Shown here one piece after another: positions 17,123 to 26,432 of a stretch of 64,000 nucleotides of DNA. Positions within the stretch are counted from its first letter, which is position 1, and every line of letters starts with the position of its first letter. The translations under genes and the position numbers were made by a program. Location of the stretch: assembly GCF_004342845.1 (NCBI RefSeq), contig NZ_SLXB01000019.1, positions 21,403 to 85,402 of the forward strand, in the 5' to 3' direction. The DNA comes from Prevotella heparinolytica (lineage in GTDB: Bacteria > Bacteroidota > Bacteroidia > Bacteroidales > Bacteroidaceae). The notes beneath the pieces were generated by a model. It was not told where the DNA came from, made no database searches, and saw nothing but the letters and a program-made list of their open reading frames with translations.

Positions 17123-17190
17123 AGGGATGTATATAGCCAAATAAGCGGAAAATATTATTTTTGCTTCGTTACAAGCGTTTATGAAATAAG

Positions 17191-19245
17191 ATGATAAAAA
17201 AAATACTGTCGGTTATTTTGCTGCTACCCACATTGATGTATGCGCAGATCAATACGGAAAGGGTAATGACTATCGCTCGGAATGCTTTGTATTTTGAGGA
17301 TTATGTGCTTTCCATTCAATATTTCAATCAGGTAATCAACGCCAAGCCTTATTTGTATGAACCCTACTTCTTTCGAGGGCTGGCTAAAATAAATCTGGAT
17401 GATTATCAGGGTGCAGAAGCTGATTGTGATGCTGCGATTCAGAGAAATCCCTTTGTGGTAGGCGCTTACCAAATCAGGGGATTGGCGCGCATCAGGCAGA
17501 ATAAGTTTGACGAGGCAATCGAAGATTATAAGACGGCTATCAAGTATGACCCGGAGAATGTGGTGCTTTGGCATAACCTTTCTCTTTGCCGCATTCAGAA
17601 GAAGGAGTACGAGGCGGCTAAAGAGGAGCTGGACAAACTTTTGTCAATTGCTCCGAAATATACCCGTGCCTATCTGATGAGAGGGGAAGCCTTTTTGAAG
17701 CAGAATGACACGATACAAGCCTTGCGTGATTTTGACAGAGCCATTGAGATGGATCGTTACGACCCGGATGGATGGGGTGCAAGGGCCATCGTGCGCATTC
17801 AGCAGGCCAAGTATAAAGATGCGGAGGCCGATTTGGATCAGGCAATACGCTTGAGTGCAAAAAATGCCGGTAATTACATCAATCGTGCTTTGACGCGTTT
17901 TCATCAGAATAACCTGCGGGGAGCCATGAGTGATTATGATTTGGCGTTGGACATCGATCCGAACAATTTCCTCGGTCACTATAACCGTGGTTTGCTGCGT
18001 GCCAAGGTGGGCGATGACAACCGGGCAATAGAAGACTTTGACTTTGTGTTGAAGATTGAACCGGATAATATGATGGCAACTTTCAACCGAGGTGTGCTGC
18101 GTGCGCAGGTCGGTGATTATCGGGGAGCTGTCAGTGACTATTCCAGAGTGATAAAGGAACATCCTAATTTTGTGGCAGGTTACTATCAGCGTGCGGAAGC
18201 CCGCAAAAAGATTGGTGATATGAAAGGGGCTGAACAGGATGAGTTCAAGATTATGAAGATGCAGATAGACAGGCGCAACAACATCATTTCCAAGAAGGGG
18301 GGCAATGACGCCAAAGATACGGCAGACAATACTTCTGATGATTCGGATGAGGATAAAGGGAAAACCCGAAAGAAATCGGACAGGAACATGGAGAACTATC
18401 GTAAGATAGTGATTGCGGATGATTCGGAAGCTGAGCAACGCTACAAGAGCGATTACCGCGGGCGCGTGCAAGATAGGAATGTAACAATCAAGCTTGAATC
18501 GATGTATGCTCTGACTTATTATGAGAAGCTGAGTGACGTAAAACGCATCGTGCATTATCATAAATACATAGAGGGTTTGAATCATGAAAAGCTTTTCCCG
18601 AAACCGTTGCGCATCACTAATATGGAGGCTCCGTTGACGCAAGAACAGGTGAATTATCATTTTGCTTTGATAGATACCCATACGTCTGATGTGGTGGCTG
18701 ATGATACAAATGCCCAAAAACGGTTTATGCGCGGTCTGGACTTTTATCTTGTTCAGGACTTCACAAGTTCTATTGATGACTTTACAAAAAGTATTTTGCT
18801 GGACGATACTTTTTTCCCTGCATACTTCATGCGTGCTTTGGTGCGTTGCAAGCAACTGGAATATAGAAAAGCGGAAGCAGCAATGAGCGAAGGGGCCACT
18901 TCCGGTACATCCGACGTGAAGAAGGCAGAAGTTACAGCAGTAGATTATGAAATTGTGAAGAGCGATTTAGATAATGTCATCCGTTTGGCTCCCGACTTTG
19001 CTTATGCCTATTATAATAGGGGTAATGTTTCCTCTTTATTGAAAGATTATCGCGCAGCTTTGGTGGATTATGATAAAGTGATTGAACTAAATCCGGATTT
19101 TGCCGAAGCGTATTTTAACCGTGGATTGACACATATCTTCTTAGGCAATAACAAACAAGGTATTTCCGATTTGAGTAAAGCCGGAGAGTTGGGTATTGTA
19201 TCGGCCTATAATATCATAAAAAGGTTTACGGATGTGAGAGAATAA
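17191..19245 (+). CDS. Secreted TPR-repeat protein
   Basis: A 684-residue protein with a signal peptide (KKILSVILLLPTLMYAQ) and tetratricopeptide repeats in two blocks: about residues 20-350 (roughly nine repeats with W/Y-A-P patterns, for example GADLDQAI- and NRGLLRAKVGD-like units) and again about 490-680. Between them is a highly charged linker rich in Asp, Lys and Ser (about 365-410). TPR stacks bind other proteins, so it is likely a periplasmic or outer-membrane-associated scaffold. It follows def by 68 bases and precedes thrS, which has its own promoter. Exact partner unknown. Confidence 0.88.
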   Translation: MIKKILSVILLLPTLMYAQINTERVMTIARNALYFEDYVLSIQYFNQVINAKPYLYEPYFFRGLAKINLDDYQGAEADCDAAIQRNPFVVGAYQIRGLARIRQNKFDEAIEDYKTAIKYDPENVVLWHNLSLCRIQKKEYEAAKEELDKLLSIAPKYTRAYLMRGEAFLKQNDTIQALRDFDRAIEMDRYDPDGWGARAIVRIQQAKYKDAEADLDQAIRLSAKNAGNYINRALTRFHQNNLRGAMSDYDLALDIDPNNFLGHYNRGLLRAKVGDDNRAIEDFDFVLKIEPDNMMATFNRGVLRAQVGDYRGAVSDYSRVIKEHPNFVAGYYQRAEARKKIGDMKGAEQDEFKIMKMQIDRRNNIISKKGGNDAKDTADNTSDDSDEDKGKTRKKSDRNMENYRKIVIADDSEAEQRYKSDYRGRVQDRNVTIKLESMYALTYYEKLSDVKRIVHYHKYIEGLNHEKLFPKPLRITNMEAPLTQEQVNYHFALIDTHTSDVVADDTNAQKRFMRGLDFYLVQDFTSSIDDFTKSILLDDTFFPAYFMRALVRCKQLEYRKAEAAMSEGATSGTSDVKKAEVTAVDYEIVKSDLDNVIRLAPDFAYAYYNRGNVSSLLKDYRAALVDYDKVIELNPDFAEAYFNRGLTHIFLGNNKQGISDLSKAGELGIVSAYNIIKRFTDVRE

Positions 19246-19286
19246 CATTTTTTTGCTAAAAAAACAGAATATCAAAAAGAATTAGC

Positions 19287-19294
19287 TATTTTTG
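19287..19294 (+). promoter_or_regulatory. Predicted -7 box for thrS
   Basis: TATTTTTG, 31 bases upstream of the thrS ATG. No T-box-like leader fits in this short space, so thrS is probably not under a tRNA-sensing leader. Confidence 0.45.
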
Positions 19295-19325
19295 CGTTCT
19301 AAAAAAAGAAATATACATAAGAATT

Positions 19326-21266
19326 ATGATAAAGATAACATTTCCAGACGGCTCTGTTCGTGAATATAACGAAGGTGTAACGGGGCTGCAAATTGCAGAA
19401 AGCATCAGTTCACGGTTGGCTCAGGATGTACTGGCATGTGGTGTGAACGGGGAAACTTATGATTTGGGGCGTCCTGTCATGCAAGACGCTGAAGTTGTAC
19501 TTTATAAATGGGAGGATGAGCAAGGAAAACATGCTTTTTGGCATACCAGTGCTCACTTGTTGGCCGAAGCTTTGCAGGAATTGTATCCCGGAATTCAGTT
19601 CGGCATAGGCCCTGCCATTGAGAATGGTTTCTATTATGATGTGGATCCGGGAGAAACAGCCATTAAGGAGGCCGACCTTCCGGCTATTGAGAAGAAAATG
19701 GCGGAATTGGTTGCGAAGAAAGAGGCGGTTGTCAGAAAGAGTATTGCGAAGAACGATGCTTTGAAGATGTTTGGTGACCGTGGAGAGACTTATAAATGCG
19801 AGCTGATTTCGGAACTGGAAGACGGGCATATCACGACTTATACACAAGGTGCATTTACCGATTTGTGCCGTGGCCCTCACTTGATGACTACCGCGCCTAT
19901 CAAAGCCATAAAATTGACTTCCGTGGCTGGTGCTTATTGGCGTGGTCGTGAAGACCGCAAAATGATGACTCGCATCTATGGCATCACATTCCCGAAGAAG
20001 AAGATGCTGGATGAATATTTGGTTATGTTGGAGGAAGCTAAGAAACGCGACCACCGTAAAATCGGCAAGGAGATGGACTTATTCATGTTCTCTGATACGG
20101 TGGGTAAGGGGTTGCCGATGTGGTTGCCGAAAGGTACTGCTCTGCGTATCCGTTTGCAAGATTTCCTGCGGCGTATCCAAGCTCGATATGATTATCAGGA
20201 AGTTATGTGTCCACCCATCGGTAACAAGTTACTTTATATCACCTCCGGACATTATGCAAAATATGGCAAGGATTCATTTCAACCTATCCATACGCCGGAG
20301 GAGGGAGAAGAGTATTTCCTGAAGCCGATGAACTGTCCTCACCACTGTATGATTTATAAGAATACACCTCGTTCCTATAAGGATCTTCCTTTGCGTCTGG
20401 CAGAGTTTGGTACGGTTTGCCGTTATGAACAGAGCGGTGAACTGCACGGGTTGACACGTGTTCGCAGTTTTACGCAGGATGATGCACATATCTTTTGCCG
20501 TCCCGATCAGGTGAAGGATGAGTTCCTTCGTGTGATGGATATCATTTCCATTGTATTCCAGTCAATGAACTTTGAGAATTTTGAAGCGCAGATTTCCTTG
20601 CGCGACAAGGTGAATCGCGAAAAGTATATCGGTAGCGACGAGAATTGGGAGAAAGCGGAGCAGGCCATCATCGAAGCATGCGAAGAGAAAGGGCTGAAGG
20701 CGAGAGTTGAATATGGTGAAGCGGCTTTCTATGGGCCTAAGCTGGACTTCATGGTGAAGGATGCTATCGGGCGTCACTGGCAATTGGGCACTATTCAGGT
20801 GGACTACAATTTGCCGGAACGATTTCAGTTGGAATATACCGGTGCAGACAATCAAAAGCATCGTCCCGTCATGGTGCATCGTGCTCCGTTTGGTTCGATG
20901 GAGCGTTTTGTTGCTGTTCTGATTGAACATACGGCAGGCAAGTTTCCGCTGTGGTTGACTCCTGATCAAGTGGCTATCTTGCCCATCAGTGAGAAATTCA
21001 ATGATTACGCTTATGAGATAAAGCAATATCTGAAAAAATATGATATTCGTGCTATTGTAGACGAACGTAATGAGAAAATCGGTCGTAAGATTCGCGACAA
21101 TGAGATGAAGCGTATTCCTTATATGCTGGTTGTGGGCGAAAAAGAAGCTGAAAATAGAGTAGTTGCAGTGCGTAAGCAAGGAGAAGGGGATAAAGGAACC
21201 CTAAAAATAGAGGATTTTGCAAAAAAAGTGAATGAAGAGGTTCAAAATATGATAAATAAGTGGTAA
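19326..21266 (+). CDS. thrS: Threonyl-tRNA synthetase
   Basis: A 646-residue class II synthetase that charges tRNA-Thr. Domains in order: TGS domain (1-62), the editing domain with the HTSAHLL...[14 protein letters not shown] segment (about 75-230), the catalytic core with motif 2 ([35 protein letters not shown]), zinc ligands Cys in [10 protein letters not shown] and later His residues, and the C-terminal anticodon-binding domain ([14 protein letters not shown] onward). Full length. It begins the conserved thrS-infC-rpmI-rplT cluster. Confidence 0.98.
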   Translation: MIKITFPDGSVREYNEGVTGLQIAESISSRLAQDVLACGVNGETYDLGRPVMQDAEVVLYKWEDEQGKHAFWHTSAHLLAEALQELYPGIQFGIGPAIENGFYYDVDPGETAIKEADLPAIEKKMAELVAKKEAVVRKSIAKNDALKMFGDRGETYKCELISELEDGHITTYTQGAFTDLCRGPHLMTTAPIKAIKLTSVAGAYWRGREDRKMMTRIYGITFPKKKMLDEYLVMLEEAKKRDHRKIGKEMDLFMFSDTVGKGLPMWLPKGTALRIRLQDFLRRIQARYDYQEVMCPPIGNKLLYITSGHYAKYGKDSFQPIHTPEEGEEYFLKPMNCPHHCMIYKNTPRSYKDLPLRLAEFGTVCRYEQSGELHGLTRVRSFTQDDAHIFCRPDQVKDEFLRVMDIISIVFQSMNFENFEAQISLRDKVNREKYIGSDENWEKAEQAIIEACEEKGLKARVEYGEAAFYGPKLDFMVKDAIGRHWQLGTIQVDYNLPERFQLEYTGADNQKHRPVMVHRAPFGSMERFVAVLIEHTAGKFPLWLTPDQVAILPISEKFNDYAYEIKQYLKKYDIRAIVDERNEKIGRKIRDNEMKRIPYMLVVGEKEAENRVVAVRKQGEGDKGTLKIEDFAKKVNEEVQNMINKW

Positions 21267-21388
21267 CTTTGTCGCCAATTGTAAAAGCATAGCATGTAAT
21301 AGATGTTTTAAAGGTGGCTTTTGCTTAATAACAAAACATAAATTTGGGAATAATAAACAAGAAACAAACTGGAAGTAAACGTTATTTA

Positions 21389-21976
21389 ATGAAAAATGAC
21401 AGCTTAAAAGGGCAACATCGGATTAACGAACAGATCCGCGCCAAAGAAGTACGCATCGTGGGCGATGAAATAGAACCAAAGGTCTACCCGATAGCACAAG
21501 CTTTAAAACTTGCCGAAGAACATGAAGCAGACCTCGTGGAAATATCTCCGAATGCAATTCCTCCTGTCTGTCGTATTATCGATTATTCCAAATTTCTGTA
21601 TCAATTAAAAAAACGTCAAAAGGAGCAAAAGGCCAAGCAGGTTAAGGTCAATGTAAAGGAAATCCGATTTGGTCCTCAGACAGATGATCATGATTATAAC
21701 TTTAAGTTGAAGCATGCCAAGGGTTTTCTGGAAGACGGAGACAAAGTAAAAGCATATGTATTCTTTAAAGGACGTTCTATTTTGTTTAAAGAGCAAGGAG
21801 AAGTATTGCTTCTGCGATTTGCTAATGACTTGGAGGAATATGCAAAGGTGGATCAGATGCCTATTTTAGAGGGAAAACGAATGACCATTCAGCTTTCACC
21901 GAAAAAGGCTGCTGCACCGAAGAAGACGGTTTCGAAGCTGGAGGATACAGCCGCTCCGGTAGAAACAGAAGAGTAA
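21389..21976 (+). CDS. infC: Translation initiation factor IF-3
   Basis: IF-3 keeps ribosomal subunits apart and checks start-codon pairing. The N-domain signature [17 protein letters not shown] and the C-domain [25 protein letters not shown] are both present, followed by a non-conserved lysine/alanine/glutamate tail. I start at ATG 21389 (195 residues). The frame is open back to a TTG at 21344, which would add 15 residues ([14 protein letters not shown]); rare start codons are typical of infC in other bacteria because they allow IF-3 to regulate itself, so the upstream start remains possible. It lies between thrS and rpmI. Confidence 0.93.
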   Translation: MKNDSLKGQHRINEQIRAKEVRIVGDEIEPKVYPIAQALKLAEEHEADLVEISPNAIPPVCRIIDYSKFLYQLKKRQKEQKAKQVKVNVKEIRFGPQTDDHDYNFKLKHAKGFLEDGDKVKAYVFFKGRSILFKEQGEVLLLRFANDLEEYAKVDQMPILEGKRMTIQLSPKKAAAPKKTVSKLEDTAAPVETEE

Positions 21977-22046
21977 TGAAGAAATGAGTAACGCCATAGG
22001 TATAGTGCGTTGCCATAATTTAATAATTTAAAAGTTTTAAAAGAAG

Positions 22047-22244
22047 ATGCCAAAGATCAAGACTAACTCCGGTGCTAAAAAAAGATTCACTCTTACCGGA
22101 ACAGGTAAAATCAAAAGAAAGCACGCTTTTCATAGTCATATCCTGACTAAGAAAACTAAGAAGCAAAAAAGAAACTTGTGCTATTCTACACTTGTCAGTC
22201 CGACAGATGTAAATCAAGTGAAAGAGCTCTTAGCGATGAAGTAA
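22047..22244 (+). CDS. rpmI: 50S ribosomal protein L35
   Basis: A 65-residue basic protein with the L35 pattern: [20 protein letters not shown] at the start, then [20 protein letters not shown]. It binds 23S rRNA in the large subunit. It is in the usual infC-rpmI-rplT order. The 70-base gap from infC and 99-base gap to rplT may hold leader structures, but I recognise no known motif. Confidence 0.98.
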   Translation: MPKIKTNSGAKKRFTLTGTGKIKRKHAFHSHILTKKTKKQKRNLCYSTLVSPTDVNQVKELLAMK

Positions 22245-22343
22245 CTAAAGCGTACTAAAGAAATTAAAGTTATTAACCGAATGCTTTAGCTTTAAGACTG
22301 TTACGTGAAGTAACGGCGCTGACATTCAAAAACAAGTAAAACT

Positions 22344-22694
22344 ATGCCAAGATCAGTAAATCATGTTGCTTCTAGAGCAAGAAGAAAGAAAATTTTGAAA
22401 TTAACCAGAGGTTACTTTGGTGCAAGAAAGAACGTTTGGACCGTAGCCAAGAATACTTGGGAAAAAGGTTTGACTTATGCGTTCCGTGACCGTAAAAACA
22501 AGAAAAGAAACTTCCGCGCTTTGTGGATTCAACGTATCAACGCAGCCGCTCGTTTGGAAGGTATGTCTTATTCTAAGTTGATGGGTGCTTTGCACAAAGC
22601 AGGAATCGAAATCAACCGCAAGGTGTTGGCTGATTTAGCGATGAACCATCCGGAAGCTTTCAAGGCTATTGTAGCCAAAGTAAAAGCTGCATAA
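22344..22694 (+). CDS. rplT: 50S ribosomal protein L20
   Basis: A 116-residue 23S rRNA-binding protein needed early in 50S assembly. [19 protein letters not shown] and [15 protein letters not shown] are diagnostic. In many bacteria L20 also represses its own operon. A hairpin terminator at 22719 ends the cluster. Confidence 0.98.
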   Translation: MPRSVNHVASRARRKKILKLTRGYFGARKNVWTVAKNTWEKGLTYAFRDRKNKKRNFRALWIQRINAAARLEGMSYSKLMGALHKAGIEINRKVLADLAMNHPEAFKAIVAKVKAA

Positions 22695-22718
22695 GCCGGT
22701 TATGCTGATAAACTCAAG

Positions 22719-22751
22719 GTGCTGACTACCATCCGGTAGTTGGCACTTTTT
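22719..22751 (+). terminator. Terminator after rplT
   Basis: GTGC (22719-22722) and ACTACC (22725-22730) pair with GGTAGT (22735-22740) and GCAC (22743-22746), a two-base internal bulge, four-base loop, then TTTTT. Confidence 0.85.
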
Positions 22752-22837
22752 CTTTCTCGGCAGATTTTGAAAAGGCGAAAGAGACAAGGCTTTGAAACAA
22801 AGTTTTATTTTTGCTTGTTTCTTTAATAGAAACTTCC

Positions 22838-23077
22838 TACCTTTGTTATGAAAAAAAATAGCCGCATTGATTGGATCGGGAAACTCATCAAGTTTTATGA
22901 AATACCGAGACAAGTTTCGTTTCTTGATGGCGGGCCACGCCCTTCGGGGTAACCTTTGAGTCGGTGGATTACAAAGAGGACGAACGCTCAAATCATGTCA
23001 TACGGAGTTTCATCACATCATCGGTGCGGCTTTCTATAAAAAAGGAACGGCAATTGACTAAAATTACCGTTCCTTTT
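22838..23077 (+). other. Possible small independent transcript (promoter, short frame, terminator)
   Basis: TACCTTTG at 22838-22845 is a full -7 box. Two bases later ATG 22848 opens a 34-codon frame ending TAA 22952 (MKKNSRIDWIGKLIKF at its start). A terminator-like hairpin, GGAACGG (23044-23050) with CCGTTCC (23067-23073) and a T-rich run, follows. This could be a small RNA of about 225 bases, a leaderless small protein, or a relic gene with a frameshift, since another frame stays open after 22949. I do not recognise the peptide. The remaining gap 23078-23380 shows nothing definite. Confidence 0.35.
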
Positions 23078-23380
23078 CCTTTTATTGTCAATCCCTGTTG
23101 TCATTATTATGGCTGATCCCTAAAAAACTATCGGCGATTCATATTCCGGATAAACCTTGTTTTAGAATTCACGTTAAATAGGAAAAAACAGAAGTCCCTA
23201 TTGAGAACATTTTCGGGAGAAGGCGCGTTAAACTTATGTATGGTATTTGAATTGTCGGAAGTCACCGAATATTGATAAAACCGGATTAAAATTCAAATTG
23301 TCGTATTATATCCTGATTGAATATTACTAATGGGACATAAAATCGGATAAAGTAAACAATATTAATTGGGTGAAAAGCTC

Positions 23381-23388
23381 TATTTTTG
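23381..23388 (+). promoter_or_regulatory. Predicted -7 box of the inositol lipid operon
   Basis: TATTTTTG, 27 bases before the ATG of the inositol-phosphate synthase gene. The -33 region is not obvious. Confidence 0.45.
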
Positions 23389-23415
23389 AACGTTTTTTTA
23401 ACTCTAAATAATACA

Positions 23416-24711
23416 ATGGCAATGAAAGAGAACATTAAACCGGCAACCGGACGTCTTGGCGTGTTGGTGGTCGGGGTAGGCGGTGCGGTTTCAACCACCA
23501 TGATTACCGGAACTTTAGCTGCTCGGAAGGGATTGGCTAAGCCCATAGGTGCAATTACACAAATGGCTACTATGCGCATGCAAGACGGTAGTGAGAAACT
23601 GATTAAAGACATAGTGCCTTTGGCTGATTTAAATGACATCGTTTTCGGCGGTTGGGATATTTTTCCTGACAACGTTTACAAAGCTGCCATGTATGCAGAG
23701 GTTCTGAAGGAGAAAGACTTGAATTTGGTGAGAGACGAGTTGCAAAACATCAAGCCGATGCCTGCCGCTTTCGACCATAATTTCGCGAAACGCCTGAACG
23801 GTACATATATTAAAAAGGCTGATACTCGCTGGGACATGGTGGAGCAGTTGCGTGAAGACATCCGCAACTTCAAAGTGGCCAATAATTGTGAACGCATAGT
23901 TGTGTTATGGGCTGCAAGTACGGAGATTTATGTTCCTATGACAGACGAGCATAACTCTTTGGCGGCTTTGGAGAAAGCTATGAAAGAGAATCATGTTGAA
24001 GTTATTGCTCCCAGCATGTGCTATGCCTATGCCGCTATTGCCGAAGGTACCCCATTCATTATGGGAGCTCCTAACCTGTGTGTGGATATTCCGGCTATGT
24101 GGGAGTTCGCCAAGAAGATGAATGTGCCTATTGCCGGTAAGGACTTCAAAAGCGGGCAGACTTTGATGAAGACGGTGCTTGCTCCGATGTTCAAAACGCG
24201 TATGTTGGGCGTGAGCGGTTGGTTTTCTACCAATATATTGGGTAATCGCGACGGCGAGGTACTTGACCAACCGGAAAACTTCAAGACAAAAGAAGTCAGC
24301 AAACTGTCGGTTATCGACAACATCTTTGAACCGGAGAAGTTTCCTGATTTGTACGGCGATATATATCATAAGGTGCGTATCAACTATTATCCTCCCCGCA
24401 AGGATAACAAAGAGGCTTGGGATAATATCGACATTTTCGGCTGGATGGGGTATCCGATGGAAATCAAAGTAAACTTCCTGTGTCGGGATTCCATTCTGGC
24501 AGCTCCTATTGCACTGGATTTGGTTATCTTCAGTGATTTGGCCATGCGTGCAGGTATGTACGGCATTCAGACTTGGCTGTCATTCTTCTGTAAGAGTCCG
24601 ATGCACGACTTCGAACATCAGCCTGTACATGATTTATTCCGGCAATGGCGTATGGTGAAAGAAACACTCCGAAACATGGTGGGTGAAACCGCGCCGAGTT
24701 ATTTGGATTAA
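23416..24711 (+). CDS. ino1: Myo-inositol-3-phosphate synthase
   Basis: A 431-residue NAD-dependent enzyme that cyclises glucose-6-phosphate to inositol-3-phosphate, the entry step of inositol lipid synthesis. The NAD site is GVLVVGVGGAVSTTMITG near the start; the C-terminal half contains the family signature around NILGNRDGEVLDQPENF-like and APIALDLVIF segments. ATG 23416 is used because it directly precedes the Rossmann start and follows a -7 box; the upstream frame has no better start. It leads the operon that continues with a PgpA-like phosphatase, a GtrA-like protein, a CDP-alcohol phosphatidyltransferase and an AUR1-like synthase, the same order as the inositol lipid cluster known from B. 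thetaiotaomicron (BT_1526 to BT_1522, from memory). Confidence 0.95.
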   Translation: MAMKENIKPATGRLGVLVVGVGGAVSTTMITGTLAARKGLAKPIGAITQMATMRMQDGSEKLIKDIVPLADLNDIVFGGWDIFPDNVYKAAMYAEVLKEKDLNLVRDELQNIKPMPAAFDHNFAKRLNGTYIKKADTRWDMVEQLREDIRNFKVANNCERIVVLWAASTEIYVPMTDEHNSLAALEKAMKENHVEVIAPSMCYAYAAIAEGTPFIMGAPNLCVDIPAMWEFAKKMNVPIAGKDFKSGQTLMKTVLAPMFKTRMLGVSGWFSTNILGNRDGEVLDQPENFKTKEVSKLSVIDNIFEPEKFPDLYGDIYHKVRINYYPPRKDNKEAWDNIDIFGWMGYPMEIKVNFLCRDSILAAPIALDLVIFSDLAMRAGMYGIQTWLSFFCKSPMHDFEHQPVHDLFRQWRMVKETLRNMVGETAPSYLD

Positions 24712-24806
24712 GAACGGATGATAAGAGTGGTGGAATGGTAGGACTTTCGGATTTATCTTACCATTCTGCCATCTTATTTTTTGTTGCTCTGATATATTAT
24801 GATGGT

Positions 24807-25280
24807 ATGAAAAAACCTTCCTTTCTTTCTGTTATCGTAGGTTCGGGATTCGGTTTCGGCTTTTCTCCTGTAGCGCCGGGCACTATGGGGGCTTTGTTGG
24901 CTACTCTTGTCTGGTTCGGTTTGTCATATTTGGTTTCGAGTGCTTGCTTGTTATGGCTGACAGTAATTCTAATTTTAGTGTTTACACTTGCCGGTATATG
25001 GGCTGCCGACTCTTTGGAGGCATATTGGGGAGAAGATCCTTCGCGTGTGGTGGTCGATGAGATGGTAGGCGTGTGGATTACCCTGCTTGCCGCACCTGCC
25101 GGACATGTGTGGTATGCATTGGGAGCGTTTATACTGTTTCGTTTATTCGATATTTTTAAGCCGTTAGGAATCAGACGTATGGAAAAGCTTTCCGGTGGAG
25201 TGGGGGTAATGATGGATGATATTTTGGCCGGCGTTTATGGGTTTATCGTTCTGATTGCAGCGAGATGGGTAATAGGATGA
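24807..25280 (+). CDS. PgpA-like phosphatase, probable phosphatidylinositol-phosphate phosphatase
   Basis: A 157-residue membrane protein of the phosphatidylglycerophosphatase A family. The signatures GFSPVAPGTMGAL near the N-terminus and DPSRVVVDEMVGVW (acidic catalytic residues) in the middle are clear, and there are three to four membrane segments. Its place in an inositol lipid operon, next to a phosphatidyltransferase, suggests that it dephosphorylates phosphatidylinositol-phosphate rather than phosphatidylglycerophosphate, as reported for the B. thetaiotaomicron counterpart. ATG 24807 (KKPSFLS) fits family N-termini; an ATG at 24735 would add 24 residues. The stop overlaps the next start (ATGA). 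Confidence 0.88.
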   Translation: MKKPSFLSVIVGSGFGFGFSPVAPGTMGALLATLVWFGLSYLVSSACLLWLTVILILVFTLAGIWAADSLEAYWGEDPSRVVVDEMVGVWITLLAAPAGHVWYALGAFILFRLFDIFKPLGIRRMEKLSGGVGVMMDDILAGVYGFIVLIAARWVIG

Positions 25281-25792
25281 AAGAAAGAAACAAAAGAGTT
25301 GTATGGCGTCGTGTTGTCTGGGTTTTCTTTAAGGCTCAGTTGTCGGCGCAGCTTGCAAGTTTCTTGGATTTTCTGATAACCATTCTTTTAGTAAAAGCAT
25401 TTGGCCTTTTTTATCTTTATGCCACTTTTACAGGCTCGGTGGTAGGAGGCGTTGTGAATTGTGCTGTCAATTATAGCTGGGTGTTCCATGCGAGAAATGT
25501 GAAGAAATCGCATGTCGCCCTGAAATACCTCTTTGTTTGGGGAGGTAGCATCGTACTCAATACGTGGGGAACATTTGCTCTGACAGAATGGCTCACCGGC
25601 ATGACATGGGTAAACGGATTGCTTGGCTATTATGTTGATAATGTGTTTATCTTGTCAAAGATAATAGTTGCAGTACTGGTGTCTTTCTTCTGGAATTATC
25701 ATTTGCAACGAGTTTTTGTTTACCGGAATTATAGCCTTAGGGATTTCTTGAAACATCGATTGGAGAATAAAAAAGACGAATATGAATTATAG
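25277..25792 (+). CDS. GtrA-like membrane protein
   Basis: A 171-residue protein with four predicted transmembrane segments of the GtrA/DPMS-associated type, for example [21 protein letters not shown] and [19 protein letters not shown], the latter with the usual F-x-W-N-Y-x-x-x-R-x-x-V/F ending. GtrA proteins help move lipid-linked sugars across membranes. Within this operon it might move an inositol lipid or intermediate; that is inference. Start ATG 25277 overlaps the upstream stop by four bases (ATGA), a typical coupled pair; GTG-free alternative ATG 25265 lies 12 bases earlier. Confidence 0.85.
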   Translation: MKERNKRVVWRRVVWVFFKAQLSAQLASFLDFLITILLVKAFGLFYLYATFTGSVVGGVVNCAVNYSWVFHARNVKKSHVALKYLFVWGGSIVLNTWGTFALTEWLTGMTWVNGLLGYYVDNVFILSKIIVAVLVSFFWNYHLQRVFVYRNYSLRDFLKHRLENKKDEYEL

Positions 25793-26432
25793 AGACTATT
25801 TACAACAGTTGATTTACAAAATCATTAATCCGATAGTGCGTGGCATGATTAGGGTAGGGATTACGCCTAATTTCATTACAACTGCCGGATTGGTGCTGAA
25901 CATCATGGCGGCGGCCTTGTTTGTATATGCAGGGGTGTATGAGGGCGGTGAACTTGCCTATGTGGGCTGGGGAGGAGGCATTGTGCTTTTTGCCGGGTTG
26001 TTTGATATGATGGACGGGCGTGTGGCGCGCGTAGGCAATATGAGTTCTACTTTTGGGGCATTATATGATTCGGTGCTCGACCGATACAGCGAACTTGTGA
26101 CGCTATTCGGTATCTTCTACTATTTGGTACTGCAAGGCTATTTGTGGGGCTCCATCATTACGTTTGTTGCTTTGGTCGGCTCGCTGATGGTGAGTTATGT
26201 GCGTGCCCGTGCCGAAGGACTGGGACTGGAATGCAAGGTCGGCTTTATGCAACGTCCTGAGCGTGTAGTATTGACTGCATTCGGAGCCATCTTCTGCGGC
26301 ATTTTTGACGATTGTACATCGTTCGACCCGATGCTGATATTGATTGTGCCGATGGCGGTGATTGCATTGTTGGCAAATGTTACGGCATTTGCCCGTTTGG
26401 CACATTGTTACAAACTGCTGCAAGGAAAGTGA
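25782..26432 (+). CDS. CDP-alcohol phosphatidyltransferase, probable phosphatidylinositol-phosphate synthase
   Basis: A 216-residue integral membrane enzyme. The complete catalytic motif D-x2-D-G-x2-A-R-x8-G-x3-D-x3-D is visible ([12 protein letters not shown], then [11 protein letters not shown]) near residues 71-95, with five to six transmembrane helices. It would join CDP-diacylglycerol and inositol phosphate to make phosphatidylinositol phosphate, using the product of the first gene of the operon. It overlaps the GtrA gene by 11 bases and shares one base with the next start, so translation is probably coupled. Confidence 0.93.
   Translation: MNYRDYLQQLIYKIINPIVRGMIRVGITPNFITTAGLVLNIMAAALFVYAGVYEGGELAYVGWGGGIVLFAGLFDMMDGRVARVGNMSSTFGALYDSVLDRYSELVTLFGIFYYLVLQGYLWGSIITFVALVGSLMVSYVRARAEGLGLECKVGFMQRPERVVLTAFGAIFCGIFDDCTSFDPMLILIVPMAVIALLANVTAFARLAHCYKLLQGK

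Noticed and set aside
17644..18855. 403-codon antisense frame in the TPR gene
   Set aside because: It is a shadow of the TPR repeats, without own signals.
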